64,000 nucleotides of DNA from Pseudomonas sp. LFM046. GTDB lineage: Bacteria; Pseudomonadota; Gammaproteobacteria; Pseudomonadales; Pseudomonadaceae. Made by a program: the position numbers and the translations under genes. Shown here piece after piece: positions 16,902-26,051 of this stretch. The DNA lies in assembly GCF_000949385.2 (NCBI RefSeq), contig NZ_JYKO02000001.1:762161-826160 (forward strand), in the 5' to 3' direction. Positions within the stretch are counted from its first letter, which is position 1, and each line of letters starts with the position of its first letter. The notes beneath the pieces are model-generated. The model was not told the DNA's origin. It was given only the letters and a program-made list of their open reading frames with translations, and searched no databases.

Positions 16902-19466
16902 ATGCGAATCGACCGTTTGACCAGCAAGCTGCAACTGGCGCTCTCCGACGCCCAGTCCCTGGCGGTTGGCCACGACCACCCAGCCATCGAGCCCGTTCAC
17001 CTGGTGCTGGCCCTGCTTGACCAGCAGGGCGGCTCCATCAAGCCCCTGCTGATGCAGGTGGGCTTCGACGTGGCGGCCCTGCGCCAGGGCCTGACCCGCG
17101 AGCTCGACCACCTGCCCAAGATCCAGAATCCCACCGGCGACGTGAACCTGTCCCAGGACCTCGCACGCTTGCTCAACCAGGCCGACCGCCTGTCCCAGCA
17201 GAAGGGCGACCAGTTCATTTCCAGCGAACTGGTGGTGCTCGCCGCGATGGACGAGAACAGCCGTCTCGGCAAGCTCCTGCTCGGCCAGGGCGTGACCCGC
17301 AAGGCACTGGAAAATGCCATTGCCAACCTGCGTGGCGGCCAGGCGGTGAATGACCCCAACATCGAGGAATCCCGCCAGGTACTGGACAAGTTCACCGTCG
17401 ACCTGACCAAGCGTGCCGAAGAGGGCAAGCTGGATCCGGTGATCGGCCGTGACGACGAAATCCGCCGCACTATCCAGGTGCTGCAGCGCCGTACCAAGAA
17501 CAACCCTGTGCTGATCGGCGAGCCCGGTGTCGGCAAGACCGCCATCGCCGAAGGCCTGGCCCAGCGCATCGTCAATGGCGAGGTGCCGGATGGCCTCAAG
17601 GACAAGCGTCTGCTGTCCCTGGATATGGGCGCGTTGATCGCCGGCGCCAAGTTCCGCGGCGAGTTCGAGGAGCGCCTGAAGGGCGTCCTCAATGAACTGG
17701 CCAAGCAGGAAGGCCGGATCATTCTCTTCATCGACGAGCTGCACACCATGGTCGGCGCCGGCAAGGCCGAAGGTGCCATGGACGCCGGCAACATGCTCAA
17801 GCCGGCCCTGGCTCGTGGCGAGCTGCACTGCGTCGGTGCCACCACCCTGGATGAGTATCGCCAGTACATCGAGAAAGACGCCGCGCTGGAGCGCCGTTTC
17901 CAGAAAGTGCTGGTGGACGAGCCCTCTGAGGAAGACACCATCGCCATCCTGCGCGGGTTGAAGGAGCGCTATGAGGTTCACCATCAGGTGACCATCACCG
18001 ACGGTGCCATCATCGCCGCCGCCAAGTTGTCGCACCGCTACATCACCGATCGCCAGCTGCCGGACAAGGCCATCGACCTGATTGACGAAGCCGCCAGCCG
18101 CATCCGCATGGAGATCGACTCCAAGCCCGAGGCCCTGGACCGTCTGGAGCGTCGCCTGATCCAGCTGAAGGTCGAGCAGGAAGCGCTGAAGAAGGAGGAA
18201 GACGATGCGGCCCTCAAGCGCCTGGAGAAGCTGAAAGAAGACATCGCTCGCCTGGAACGCGAATACGCCGACCTGGAAGAGGTCTGGAAATCGGAGAAGG
18301 CCGAGGTGCAGGGCTCCGCGCAGATCCAGCAGAAAATCGAGCAGGCGCGCCAGGATATGGAGGCCGCCCGGCGCAAGGGTGACCTGCAGCGTATGGCCGA
18401 GCTGCAGTACGGCGTGATCCCCGATCTTGAGCGCAGCCTGCAGATGGTCGCCCAGCACGGCAAGGCGGAGAACCAGTTGCTGCGTAACAAGGTCACCGAT
18501 GAAGAGATCGCCGAAGTGGTTTCCAAGTGGACCGGCATTCCGGTGGCCAAGATGATGGAAGGTGAGCGCGAGAAGCTGCTGCGCATGGAGGATGGCCTGC
18601 ACAAGCGGGTGATCGGCCAGCACGAGGCTGTGGTCGCCGTCGCCAACGCTGTGCGCCGTTCCCGTGCCGGCCTGGCCGACCCGAACCGGCCCAGCGGTTC
18701 CTTCCTCTTCCTCGGCCCGACCGGTGTGGGCAAGACCGAGCTGTGCAAGGCACTGGCCGAGTTCCTGTTCGACACCGAGGAAGCGCTGGTGCGCATCGAT
18801 ATGTCCGAGTTCATGGAAAAGCATTCCGTGGCTCGCCTGATTGGCGCCCCGCCGGGATACGTTGGTTACGAGGAAGGTGGCTACCTGACCGAGGCCGTTC
18901 GCCGCAAACCCTATTCCGTGGTGCTGATGGATGAAGTGGAAAAGGCCCACCCGGATGTATTCAACGTGTTGCTGCAAGTGCTGGAAGATGGCCGGCTGAC
19001 CGACAGCCACGGCCGTACCGTGGATTTCCGCAACACTGTGGTGGTGATGACCTCCAACCTGGGTTCCGCGCAGATCCAGGAACTGGTGGGCGACCGCGAG
19101 GCCCAGCGCGCGGCGGTGATGGATGCGGTGAACGCGCATTTCCGCCCCGAGTTCATCAACCGGATCGACGAAGTGGTGGTGTTCGAACCGTTGGGGCGCG
19201 AGCAGATCGGTGGTATCGCCGAGATCCAGCTGCAACGCCTGCGCAAGCGCCTGGCTGAGCGCGAGCTGAGCCTGGAGCTGAGTCCGGAGGCCCTGGATAA
19301 GCTGATCGCTGTGGGTTACGACCCGGTGTATGGCGCCCGTCCACTGAAACGGGCCATCCAGCGCTGGATCGAGAACCCGCTGGCCCAGCAGATCCTGGCT
19401 GGCCGGTTCGCACCGGGTGCCACCATCTCGGCCAAGGTGGAGGGTGAGGAGTTGGTATTCAGCTGA
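16902..19466 (+). CDS. clpB: ATP-dependent disaggregase ClpB
   Basis: An 854-residue Hsp100 chaperone. It has the N domain (residues 1-145), a first AAA+ module with Walker A GEPGVGKT near 206-213, the coiled-coil M domain around residues 410-520 (rich in Lys/Glu heptads), and a second AAA+ module with Walker A GPTGVGKT near 606-613. It extracts polypeptides from aggregates together with DnaK. The length is normal for the family. The start has GAAGGA upstream. A sigma-32-type promoter precedes it and a strong terminator follows, so it is a single-gene unit. Confidence 0.97.
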   Translation: MRIDRLTSKLQLALSDAQSLAVGHDHPAIEPVHLVLALLDQQGGSIKPLLMQVGFDVAALRQGLTRELDHLPKIQNPTGDVNLSQDLARLLNQADRLSQQKGDQFISSELVVLAAMDENSRLGKLLLGQGVTRKALENAIANLRGGQAVNDPNIEESRQVLDKFTVDLTKRAEEGKLDPVIGRDDEIRRTIQVLQRRTKNNPVLIGEPGVGKTAIAEGLAQRIVNGEVPDGLKDKRLLSLDMGALIAGAKFRGEFEERLKGVLNELAKQEGRIILFIDELHTMVGAGKAEGAMDAGNMLKPALARGELHCVGATTLDEYRQYIEKDAALERRFQKVLVDEPSEEDTIAILRGLKERYEVHHQVTITDGAIIAAAKLSHRYITDRQLPDKAIDLIDEAASRIRMEIDSKPEALDRLERRLIQLKVEQEALKKEEDDAALKRLEKLKEDIARLEREYADLEEVWKSEKAEVQGSAQIQQKIEQARQDMEAARRKGDLQRMAELQYGVIPDLERSLQMVAQHGKAENQLLRNKVTDEEIAEVVSKWTGIPVAKMMEGEREKLLRMEDGLHKRVIGQHEAVVAVANAVRRSRAGLADPNRPSGSFLFLGPTGVGKTELCKALAEFLFDTEEALVRIDMSEFMEKHSVARLIGAPPGYVGYEEGGYLTEAVRRKPYSVVLMDEVEKAHPDVFNVLLQVLEDGRLTDSHGRTVDFRNTVVVMTSNLGSAQIQELVGDREAQRAAVMDAVNAHFRPEFINRIDEVVVFEPLGREQIGGIAEIQLQRLRKRLAERELSLELSPEALDKLIAVGYDPVYGARPLKRAIQRWIENPLAQQILAGRFAPGATISAKVEGEELVFS

Positions 19467-19478
19467 TCCTGGCTACAG

Positions 19479-19509
19479 AAGAAAGCCCCGCGACGCGGGG
19501 CTTTCTTTT
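19479..19509 (+). terminator. Rho-independent terminator of clpB
   Basis: A 13-bp stem (AAGAAAGCCCCGC with its complement) around a three-base loop ends in a T-rich tract 12 bases after the clpB stop. Confidence 0.85.
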
Positions 19510-19540
19510 GCGAATGGAAAAGTCGCGTGCCGGGAATGAC

Positions 19541-19882
19541 CTATGGGGTGCGAATGAAGCTCAGCAGCTCTTCCAGGGCAGCCTCCTGGTCCTCGGCGAG
19601 ATCGATGATGTGGAAACCCGCCCAGCAATTGCGTTCGTCTTCGCCCTGGCGCGTCCACAGGCAGTCGGCGCCCAGCCGGATTTCTTCAATGCCCTCGACC
19701 CAGGTCAGGGGCACCAGCCGGCATTCCCAGACCGAGTCGGCATCCAGCGGCAACTCGCTCAACAGCATGAAGCCGTCCATGGACAGGTCGACGATTCGTC
19801 CCAGGCGTTGCCCGGAATGCAGGTCGAATAACTCCAGCTGCAGCTCGGTGGCATGGCGACTGTGCTGGCGACGTTCTTCCAT
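19541..19882 (-). CDS. PilZ domain protein
   Basis: A 113-residue single-domain protein. It begins with the c-di-GMP binding motif RxxxR (RRQHSRH, residues 4-10) and carries the second motif DLSMDG near residue 33, so both ligand-binding elements are intact. PilZ proteins bind cyclic di-GMP and pass the signal to partners. It starts 20 bases after the stop of the DUF1631 gene on the same strand, so the two are very probably one operon. The partner is not known. Confidence 0.82.
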   Translation of the reverse strand: MEERRQHSRHATELQLELFDLHSGQRLGRIVDLSMDGFMLLSELPLDADSVWECRLVPLTWVEGIEEIRLGADCLWTRQGEDERNCWAGFHIIDLAEDQEAALEELLSFIRTP

Positions 19883-19902
19883 GGTGAACTCCTGTGGCGG
19901 GC

Positions 19903-22203
19903 TCAGGCGGGGGCGCGGCCGGTGAAGCGTTGCAGGACCCGGTAGATGGCGCTCAACGCGCGGTCCACCAGGGGGGCGGCTCGTTCCGGCGGGACCAGCC
20001 GTGCCAGTCCATGTTCCATATCCAAGGCCAGTTGGGTGATGGGAATGATTGCCACGCGTTGGCCGCTGTGGTCGACAAACATGTAGTTGCGCGTGGTCGG
20101 GCTGTACCAGGACAGCTTGAGAACCCGGGTTTCCGGGCCATCGATGAATTCGAACCAGGTGCCGAATTCGAGGCTGGCCAGATCCTTGACCAGGGCTTGG
20201 GCTTGGCTGGACAGGTTGGCTGGCTGTGGGGAGTTGGCCAGTGCGGCGTCATCGCCGAGCATTTCACCCAGCTTGCTTTCCGGCAGCGGGCTTTCGATTC
20301 GGGCGGCTACCTGGGGTTGTTGCGATTGCACGGCGTGCTGGCAGGCCACCAGATCCTGTAGCAGGCGGCGGATGCCATCTTCGTGGTAGCCCCCCAACAG
20401 CTCCAGGCCCTTGCGCAGGTCCTCCAGCATGGGGATGCGTAACTGTTGCAGGCGAGCGCGGCCGTCGGCATCCAGCGGGGTGCCGCTCCACGCCAGTTGC
20501 TCCGCCACTTCCACGGAGCGTTGCCATTCCGTGCTGCGATCACCATGGCGGAGCAGGGCGAAGACCAGTACGTCGGTCCAGGTGAGTTCAAGGAAGTGCT
20601 GGATCATGCCCGGCAATTCGCGATCGGCAAGTATCCGGCCCATCTCGTCCACTGCCTGCTGGCGGGCGCCGAGCAGTTTGTCGCGACCCTTGGCGGCTTC
20701 CACGGCACGTTGCTCGCGCAGTTCCACCTTGTGCCGCAGGTTGCCTACGTACTCGTTGAACTCGTCCAGCAGGCTGTCGAACAACAGTAGGTCGCCGCTG
20801 AAGCCATGAACGACGCGCTCCACCACCCAGTGGATCTTGGCCAGCAGCCCGCGCTCTTCACCTTCACCGGCATAGAGCACACCGGCTTGAGCCATGGTGT
20901 TCAGCAGGCGGCGGGCGGGGTGGTGGTGCTGGGTGAAGAGCGCCTTGTCCTGCAGGGCGACCTTCAGATAGGGGGTGTGCAGGTGGGAGAGAGCGGTCTT
21001 GTAGATGTCGGCCAGGTTGTCGTCATCGAGAATGAAGTCGAACAGCATGCCCACCAGGTCGATCACGTCGGCTTCGTAGTCCGATAACTTCTGCTGGCCC
21101 GGTAGCTGGCTGAAGCTTTCCAGTTGCTGTTGCAAGTCAGCCTTCAGGCCATCCACGCGCTGCGGTTGGCGCAGCTTGCTGGCGAGGTCCTGGGCGGACT
21201 GCTGCTGCAGCCGGTTCAGGGCCTCAAGCAGTTCCGCGGCGCTGTAGGTGCGCGTGGCACCGCGCGGAGCGAGGCTGGAAATGCTTGGTGTTCCGCCAGG
21301 TAGCGGGGCCCCGCTGTGGTGCAGGCGGCGCTCCCCGAGGAGGGCGGCCAGACCGCTGAAGAGCTGGCCGGGGTCGCTGGGAGGCGCTGCGGAAAGGTCC
21401 ACGGGGCTGGATGTTGGCGGTGTGGACGGCTGCGTCGGCGGGCTCTGGGGCGCTTGTCCGGCCGCAGGCGATTGCGGATGGGGCACGCTGGTAGAGCGCT
21501 GCACGCTGTATTTGAGGTTGGGCAGCACGCCGGCTTGCACCAGCCGCTGATTGAGGGCCTCGTAGACGCCATCCAGTGCCTGCATCACATGCCGGTCGAA
21601 GAGCGTGTAGAGGATGGTCTTGATCCGCATCGGGAAGGGGCAGGGCTCCAGCGCTTCACGGAAGGCCAGCGCCACGGCCTGAGGACCGAAGGGGTTTTCG
21701 TCATCACTCAGCTTGCGCCCGCCATTGAGCACTGCCAGCCGCTGGTCGAGGGCAAACAGGGACTGCATGCAGCGCGACCTGACCCGGCTGACCATGTTGG
21801 TGACCAGCATGCTTTCTTCATACTCGTCATTGCCCATCAGTTGGAGATGATCGGCATTGAGCTCGTTGGCATTCAGCTCGGGTTTCAACTTGCCGGCGAG
21901 GAAATCCTCGAAGCTTTTGGCAATGCGCTGGTGATAGGCGCGTTCAATCTGCGGGCGCTGCTTGCGAATGTCCCGCATGCTGTCGAAGAACAGGGTCTGG
22001 ACCTGATTGTTCTCGGCCTTCTCGGCGCATTCGAAGAGGGTGTCGTCAACCTGGCCGAATACGGCTGTCAATTGCTCTGCCAGCCGGTTCATCACCAGCT
22101 TTCGGCAGCTCTGTACCAATTCACCGAAGCGCGGTTGGATACCGCGGCTGGCCAGGGTCGTCACGGGGCCGGGAGGGGGTGGGGGCCGATCCTGATTGCT
22201 CAT
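19903..22203 (-). CDS. DUF1631 family protein (copy 1)
   Basis: A 766-residue cytoplasmic protein of the DUF1631 family, of unknown function (often mislabelled thymidine phosphorylase). The N-terminal block VDDTLFECAEKAENN and SMRDIRKQRPQIERAY matches the second DUF1631 protein in this window. A Pro/Ser-rich linker occupies roughly residues 210-270. The C-terminal 100 residues (FGTWFEFIDG; YMFVDHSGQRV) look like a small beta-barrel, perhaps PilZ-like. The ATG at 22203 has TAGGAAAGCC upstream; the 53-codon upstream extension is not conserved in character. It forms an operon with the following PilZ gene. Confidence 0.8.
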   Translation of the reverse strand: MSNQDRPPPPPGPVTTLASRGIQPRFGELVQSCRKLVMNRLAEQLTAVFGQVDDTLFECAEKAENNQVQTLFFDSMRDIRKQRPQIERAYHQRIAKSFEDFLAGKLKPELNANELNADHLQLMGNDEYEESMLVTNMVSRVRSRCMQSLFALDQRLAVLNGGRKLSDDENPFGPQAVALAFREALEPCPFPMRIKTILYTLFDRHVMQALDGVYEALNQRLVQAGVLPNLKYSVQRSTSVPHPQSPAAGQAPQSPPTQPSTPPTSSPVDLSAAPPSDPGQLFSGLAALLGERRLHHSGAPLPGGTPSISSLAPRGATRTYSAAELLEALNRLQQQSAQDLASKLRQPQRVDGLKADLQQQLESFSQLPGQQKLSDYEADVIDLVGMLFDFILDDDNLADIYKTALSHLHTPYLKVALQDKALFTQHHHPARRLLNTMAQAGVLYAGEGEERGLLAKIHWVVERVVHGFSGDLLLFDSLLDEFNEYVGNLRHKVELREQRAVEAAKGRDKLLGARQQAVDEMGRILADRELPGMIQHFLELTWTDVLVFALLRHGDRSTEWQRSVEVAEQLAWSGTPLDADGRARLQQLRIPMLEDLRKGLELLGGYHEDGIRRLLQDLVACQHAVQSQQPQVAARIESPLPESKLGEMLGDDAALANSPQPANLSSQAQALVKDLASLEFGTWFEFIDGPETRVLKLSWYSPTTRNYMFVDHSGQRVAIIPITQLALDMEHGLARLVPPERAAPLVDRALSAIYRVLQRFTGRAPA

Positions 22204-22319
22204 GGCTTTCCTATTGAGATTCAGGTCGCGACCACGACCTGCAACGATCTCACCACGGGTCAGGTATAGCACTCGGACGGCTATCTGCAAGTCATTGTCG
22301 GAATTCGTGTTTTTAGGGG

Positions 22320-22347
22320 TTGACAGCGGGTTCGCGATACGTAAAAT
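22320..22347 (+). promoter_or_regulatory. Sigma-70 promoter of the tRNA cluster
   Basis: A perfect -35 TTGACA and a -10 TAAAAT are 16 bases apart, followed by a GC-rich discriminator (GGCGCGCC), as expected for stringently controlled tRNA promoters. It lies about 60 bases before tRNA-Asn. Confidence 0.75.
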
Positions 22348-22406
22348 GGCGCGCCTCAGCAACGCGATCCAAAACGGAAAGCGCTGATGAGTTGGAAGAC
22401 CGAAGT

Positions 22407-22482
22407 TCCGCGATAGCTCAGTCGGTAGAGCAAATGACTGTTAATCATTGGGTCCCTGGTTCGAGTCCAGGTCGCGGAGCCA
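22407..22482 (+). tRNA. tRNA-Asn (GTT)
   Basis: A 76-base cloverleaf with a 7-bp acceptor stem (TCCGCGA/TCGCGGA), GGTTCGAGTCC T-arm, anticodon GTT in GACTGTTAATC and an encoded CCA end. First gene of a three-tRNA cluster. Confidence 0.97.
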
Positions 22483-22491
22483 ACTTCCAGA

Positions 22492-22568
22492 CGGGGTATA
22501 GCGCAGTCCGGTAGCGCGCCTGCTTTGGGAGCAGGATGTCGGGAGTTCGAATCTCTCTACCCCGACCA
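22492..22568 (+). tRNA. tRNA-Pro (TGG)
   Basis: A 77-base cloverleaf with acceptor stem CGGGGTA/TACCCCG, anticodon TGG in CCTGCTTTGGGAGCAGG, a T-arm loop TTCGAAT and an encoded CCA end. Confidence 0.97.
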
Positions 22569-22578
22569 CCTCAAATAT

Positions 22579-22654
22579 GGGTCGTTAGCTCAGTCGGTAG
22601 AGCAGTTGGCTTTTAACCAATTGGTCGTAGGTTCGAATCCTACACGACCCACCA
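22579..22654 (+). tRNA. tRNA-Lys (TTT)
   Basis: A 76-base cloverleaf with acceptor stem GGGTCGT/ACGACCC, anticodon TTT in TTGGCTTTTAACCAA, a T-arm loop TTCGAAT and an encoded CCA end. Confidence 0.97.
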
Positions 22655-22681
22655 TACAAGGCCTCCTCGGGAGGTCCGAAG

Positions 22682-22713
22682 AAGCGGTAAGGCGAAAGCC
22701 TTACCGCTTTTTT
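22682..22713 (+). terminator. Rho-independent terminator of the tRNA cluster
   Basis: A 12-bp perfect stem (AAGCGGTAAGGC) capped by a GAAA tetraloop and followed by a run of T residues. Confidence 0.92.
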
Positions 22714-22777
22714 GTTTGCCTCGGTTTTTTCTCGTTGCCAGCCGGGTAACGGCGTTACCCGGCTGGTGTCGCTGATA

Positions 22778-24076
22778 TCAGTGAAGTTTCAGGCGCGGGT
22801 CGGTGCTGCGGCCGATCCGGTCGCTGAGCATCAGCAGGAAGGTTCGGAAGCTGCCGTAGAGCGCCATCTGGTGCATGCGGTAGAGGGAGATGTAGAACAT
22901 CCGCGCTAGCCAGCCTTCCAGCTTCACGCTGCCCATCAGGTTGCCCATCAGATTGCCGACCGCACTGAAGCTGGACAGGGAAATCAGCGAGCCATAGTCC
23001 TTGTACTGATAGTCGGGCAGCGGCTGGCCCTGGAGACGCTGCTTGAACGACTTGACCAGCAGCGACGCCTGCTGGTGGGCTGCCTGGGCCCGGGGCGGCA
23101 CGTTACGGTCGCTGCCATCGCCCAGGGGGCAGGCGGCACAGTCGCCAAAGGCAAAGATGTCGTCGTCACGCGTGGTTTGCAGGGTCGGACGCACCACCAA
23201 CTGGTTGATGCGGTTGCTCTCCAGTCCGTCGAGATCCTTGAGGAAGGCCGGGGCGCGGATGCCGGCAGCCCAGACCTTCAGGCTGGCGGGAATCCTCTCG
23301 CCTTGCGCAGTCAGCAGGCTGTCCGCCGTGACTTCCTTCACCGCCGCGCCGGTCATCACCCTCACGCCGAGCTTTTCCAGGGTGCTGTGTACCGGAGCGC
23401 TGATGCGTTCCGGAAGGGCAGGCAGTACCCGCGGACCGGCCTCGATCAGGGTGATGCGCATGTTTTCCGGTTGGATCTTGTCCAGGCCGTACGCAGCCAG
23501 CTCGTGGGCGGCGTGGTGCAATTCGGCCGCCAATTCCACGCCCGTGGCGCCGGCACCAACGATGGCCACGCTGATCTGGTCGGTGGCGTCTTGCTGGGCA
23601 TGGGCGCGCAGGTAGTGGCTGAGGAGCTTGCGGTGGAAGCGCTCTGCCTGCTCGCGGGTGTCGAGGAAGATGCAGTGCTGCGCCGCGCCTTCGGTGCCGA
23701 AGTCGTTGGTGGTGCTGCCGACCGCCAGGACCAGGCTGTCATAGGCCAATTCGCGGGCAGGCACCAGCTCGCGCCCGTCCTCGTCATGGGTGGCGCCCAA
23801 CTGGATGACCTTGCGCCTGCGGTCCAGCCCGCTCATGCGGCCAAGCTGGAACTCGAAATGATTCCACTTTGCCTGGGCCACGTAGTTCAGCTCGTTCTCC
23901 GTGGAGTTAAGCGAACCGGCCGCCACTTCGTGAAGCAGGGGTTTCCAGATATGGGTGAGGTTGGCGTCGGCCAGGACGATCTTGGCCAGGCCTTTCTTGC
24001 CGAGGGTTCTACCCAGACGGGTAGCGAGCTCCAGGCCGCCGGCGCCGCCGCCGACGATCACGATGCGATGGGACAT
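22778..24076 (-). CDS. ndh: Type II NADH dehydrogenase (NDH-2)
   Basis: A 432-residue single-subunit NADH:quinone oxidoreductase. The FAD motif GGGAGG is at residues 9-14, and a second nucleotide-binding motif, VGAGATGVELA, binds NADH; a third block VFAFGD-like (IFAFGDCAACP) closes the FAD site. It passes electrons from NADH to quinone without pumping protons. The C-terminal region (LEGWLARMFYISLYRMHQ) is amphipathic and matches the membrane-anchoring part of the family. Its start overlaps no neighbour; DUF3094 lies just upstream on the same strand. Confidence 0.93.
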   Translation of the reverse strand: MSHRIVIVGGGAGGLELATRLGRTLGKKGLAKIVLADANLTHIWKPLLHEVAAGSLNSTENELNYVAQAKWNHFEFQLGRMSGLDRRRKVIQLGATHDEDGRELVPARELAYDSLVLAVGSTTNDFGTEGAAQHCIFLDTREQAERFHRKLLSHYLRAHAQQDATDQISVAIVGAGATGVELAAELHHAAHELAAYGLDKIQPENMRITLIEAGPRVLPALPERISAPVHSTLEKLGVRVMTGAAVKEVTADSLLTAQGERIPASLKVWAAGIRAPAFLKDLDGLESNRINQLVVRPTLQTTRDDDIFAFGDCAACPLGDGSDRNVPPRAQAAHQQASLLVKSFKQRLQGQPLPDYQYKDYGSLISLSSFSAVGNLMGNLMGSVKLEGWLARMFYISLYRMHQMALYGSFRTFLLMLSDRIGRSTDPRLKLH

Positions 24077-24136
24077 GGGAAGGTCTCACAAGGCTATAGG
24101 AATTCGTTGTCGCCGAGGGCGAGCGCAGGAGGCAGC

Positions 24137-24310
24137 TCATAGCACCAGTCGGCTCAGGAGGCGGCTGAGGATGCCCAGGGCGATCACCACGCCCAGTACG
24201 ACCCACAGGAGGCGCCACGGTTTGAACGGCTGGCGTTCCACCTGGTGCTGCGGGAGATTCAGGTACTGGTCGACCTTCTGCTGGTCTTCGGGTGTCAGGC
24301 GGCTGGGCAT
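24137..24310 (-). CDS. DUF3094 family small membrane protein
   Basis: A 57-residue protein read on the minus strand: a polar N-terminal half (MPSRLTPEDQQKVDQYLN) and one transmembrane helix near residues 33-50 (LLWVVLGVVIALGIL). This fits the DUF3094 family, small proteins of unknown function conserved in Pseudomonas beside ndh. It lies 60 bases upstream of ndh on the same strand and may share its transcript. Confidence 0.75.
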   Translation of the reverse strand: MPSRLTPEDQQKVDQYLNLPQHQVERQPFKPWRLLWVVLGVVIALGILSRLLSRLVL

Positions 24311-24395
24311 GGGGGCCTCGACTTTGGCGTGATGGGCATTCTAGCCGGCGAAATCACTGGGGCTCAACGCGCCGGTGACTTTATTTCCGCAGTCG

Positions 24396-25022
24396 CTACA
24401 GGCCGATTCCTACGTCAAACAGGATGGTGCGGCCGAGGTTGTTGCGCAGGAAGTCGGGCGCGTCGCCGTGGGCGAATAGCACCCGGGCAAAGTTTGGTCC
24501 CACCAGCGACAGCGAGCGCCAGCCCTGGCGCAGGTACTCGGTAGGCGGCGGAAAAGGGCTGTTGAAGTCAGGTGTGGCGCGCTTGAGGTTGACGAAGGCG
24601 AGCAGGTCGAGATCGCCCAGGTCGAGACCACGTTCCCCGTAGTTGCTGGCCTTCTTGCGTAGCGTCGGCGCCAGGCGGGCCTGGAGCTCGGCTGCCGGAA
24701 TCCGCTTTGGGCGGCTTTCCCGGCGCACCAGTTGGGCGAGGGAGAAGGCGCTGCGCCGCCGCTCCAGCTCGGCGCGCCATTCTTCATTCAGGCGACGGCC
24801 TTCATCCAGAACGAAGAACACCTCGAAGTTGGCCTCGCGGAATTGCACGTCCGGTGGTTCCTGCCCGGTGCTGAAGTCCTCCAGCCGGTAGGGCAGGTTG
24901 AGCGCCTGTAGAAGTCGCTGGCAGACCCAGCGCTCGCGTTCCCACCTGCGCGCATTCGACAGGAAGTCGTTGGCTTGCTCGGCCTGCCGCGTCAGCAGGC
25001 GCAGGTAGTCGGACTCGTTCAT
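24396..25022 (-). CDS. DUF1780 family protein
   Basis: A 208-residue soluble protein matching the Pseudomonas DUF1780 family (MNESDYLRLLTRQAEQANDF start; PDVQFREANFEVFFVLDEGR). The PDVxF and FEVF pattern with conserved acidic residues recalls an endonuclease-like fold, but this is a guess. The ATG at 25022 is used because the 24 codons upstream are Arg/Gly-rich and unlike the family. The gene is divergent from the acetyltransferase at 25157. Confidence 0.75.
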   Translation of the reverse strand: MNESDYLRLLTRQAEQANDFLSNARRWERERWVCQRLLQALNLPYRLEDFSTGQEPPDVQFREANFEVFFVLDEGRRLNEEWRAELERRRSAFSLAQLVRRESRPKRIPAAELQARLAPTLRKKASNYGERGLDLGDLDLLAFVNLKRATPDFNSPFPPPTEYLRQGWRSLSLVGPNFARVLFAHGDAPDFLRNNLGRTILFDVGIGL

Positions 25023-25156
25023 GTTCCGCAGCTTAGTCCTCCCGCCGGGGCTCTGGGTACCCCCGGAGACTCTGTTGCGGCGCCGTCGCGACAAATGCGC
25101 GCAGGTTGCCGTCTACCGTCGCGGTGTAAACTTTCAGAACTTGCCGGGAGCCCGCT

Positions 25157-25579
25157 ATGCGCATTCGCCCGATCACCGCTGCCGATCACATCCACCTGCT
25201 CGACCTCTGGCGCCGCACACCGGGAATCCGCCTGCGCGCGGAGGACGAGCTGGAACCTTTCTGTGCCTACTTGCAGCGAAATCCCGACCTTAGCCTGCTG
25301 CTCGAGGACGAGCGCGGCCATGTGGCGGGCAGTTTGCTGGTCGGGCATGACGGGCGCCGCGGCTACCTGCAGCATCTGGTGGTCGACTCGCCGTTTCGGG
25401 GCAAGGGCTGGGCCCGGGCATTGCTGCAGGAGGCGCTGCGCCGGCTGAGTGCGCTGGGCATACGCAAGTCCCACGTCTTCGTTCTGGAGGATGCGCCGGA
25501 GGCACTCTCCTTCTGGCAGATGCAGCGGGGCTGGTCGGTGCGTGAGGATATTCGGGTCTACTCGACCACAGGAGACTGA
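25157..25579 (+). CDS. GNAT family N-acetyltransferase
   Basis: A 140-residue GNAT enzyme. It starts [11 protein letters not shown], and the acetyl-CoA binding motif A is present as [16 protein letters not shown] (R/QxxGxG/A type). The family transfers acetyl from acetyl-CoA to an amine; the substrate here is not predictable. It is followed after four bases by a secreted thioredoxin-like protein, then a permease, making a probable three-gene operon. Confidence 0.85.
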   Translation: MRIRPITAADHIHLLDLWRRTPGIRLRAEDELEPFCAYLQRNPDLSLLLEDERGHVAGSLLVGHDGRRGYLQHLVVDSPFRGKGWARALLQEALRRLSALGIRKSHVFVLEDAPEALSFWQMQRGWSVREDIRVYSTTGD

Positions 25580-25583
25580 GACG

Positions 25584-26051
25584 ATGCGGATTTATCTCGG
25601 GCTGGTGCTTTGTCTGCTGACCAGCCTCAGCCAGGCCCTTGAACTGGGGGAGCGGCTGGCGCCCTGGACCTTGCTGGACCAGTACGAACAGCCCTACAGC
25701 CTGGATGACCAACTGCAGGTACTGCTGGTCGCTCGCGATATGGACGGCGCCAAACTGCTCAAGGCGGCGCTGGACGGACAACCCAAGGGCTACCTTGAAG
25801 CCCGGCACACCGCATTCGTAGCTGATATCAGCCGGATGCCCGCGCTGGTGTCCTCGCTCTTTGCCGTTCCCGCCATGCGCGATTACAACTATCGGGTCCT
25901 GCTGGACCGCGAATCCCGGGTCGCCAGCCGCTACCCGGGTGCTGAGTCCCATGTGCTCTGGCTCCGGCTCGATCGCGGCACGCTTGTGGATCAGAAGGAA
26001 TTCGGCGACGCCGCGGCGCTTCGTGCCGCCCTGGAGTCCCTGGCGCCGTGA
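25584..26051 (+). CDS. Secreted protein, possibly thioredoxin-like, unknown function
   Basis: A 155-residue protein with a signal peptide (MRIYLGLVLCLLTSLSQA) cleaved near residue 18. The mature part (LGERLAPWTLLDQYEQPYSL) resembles the start of redoxin-fold proteins, but no CxxC is present, so it would not be a thiol oxidoreductase. No function is recognised. The following permease start overlaps its stop (GTGA), so the two are coupled in translation. Confidence 0.6.
   Translation: MRIYLGLVLCLLTSLSQALELGERLAPWTLLDQYEQPYSLDDQLQVLLVARDMDGAKLLKAALDGQPKGYLEARHTAFVADISRMPALVSSLFAVPAMRDYNYRVLLDRESRVASRYPGAESHVLWLRLDRGTLVDQKEFGDAAALRAALESLAP

Noticed and set aside
16833-19235. An 800-residue open frame antisense to clpB
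   Set aside because: It mirrors a high-GC coding gene of known function, has no ribosome site or family character, and its composition is that of reverse-strand third-codon bias.
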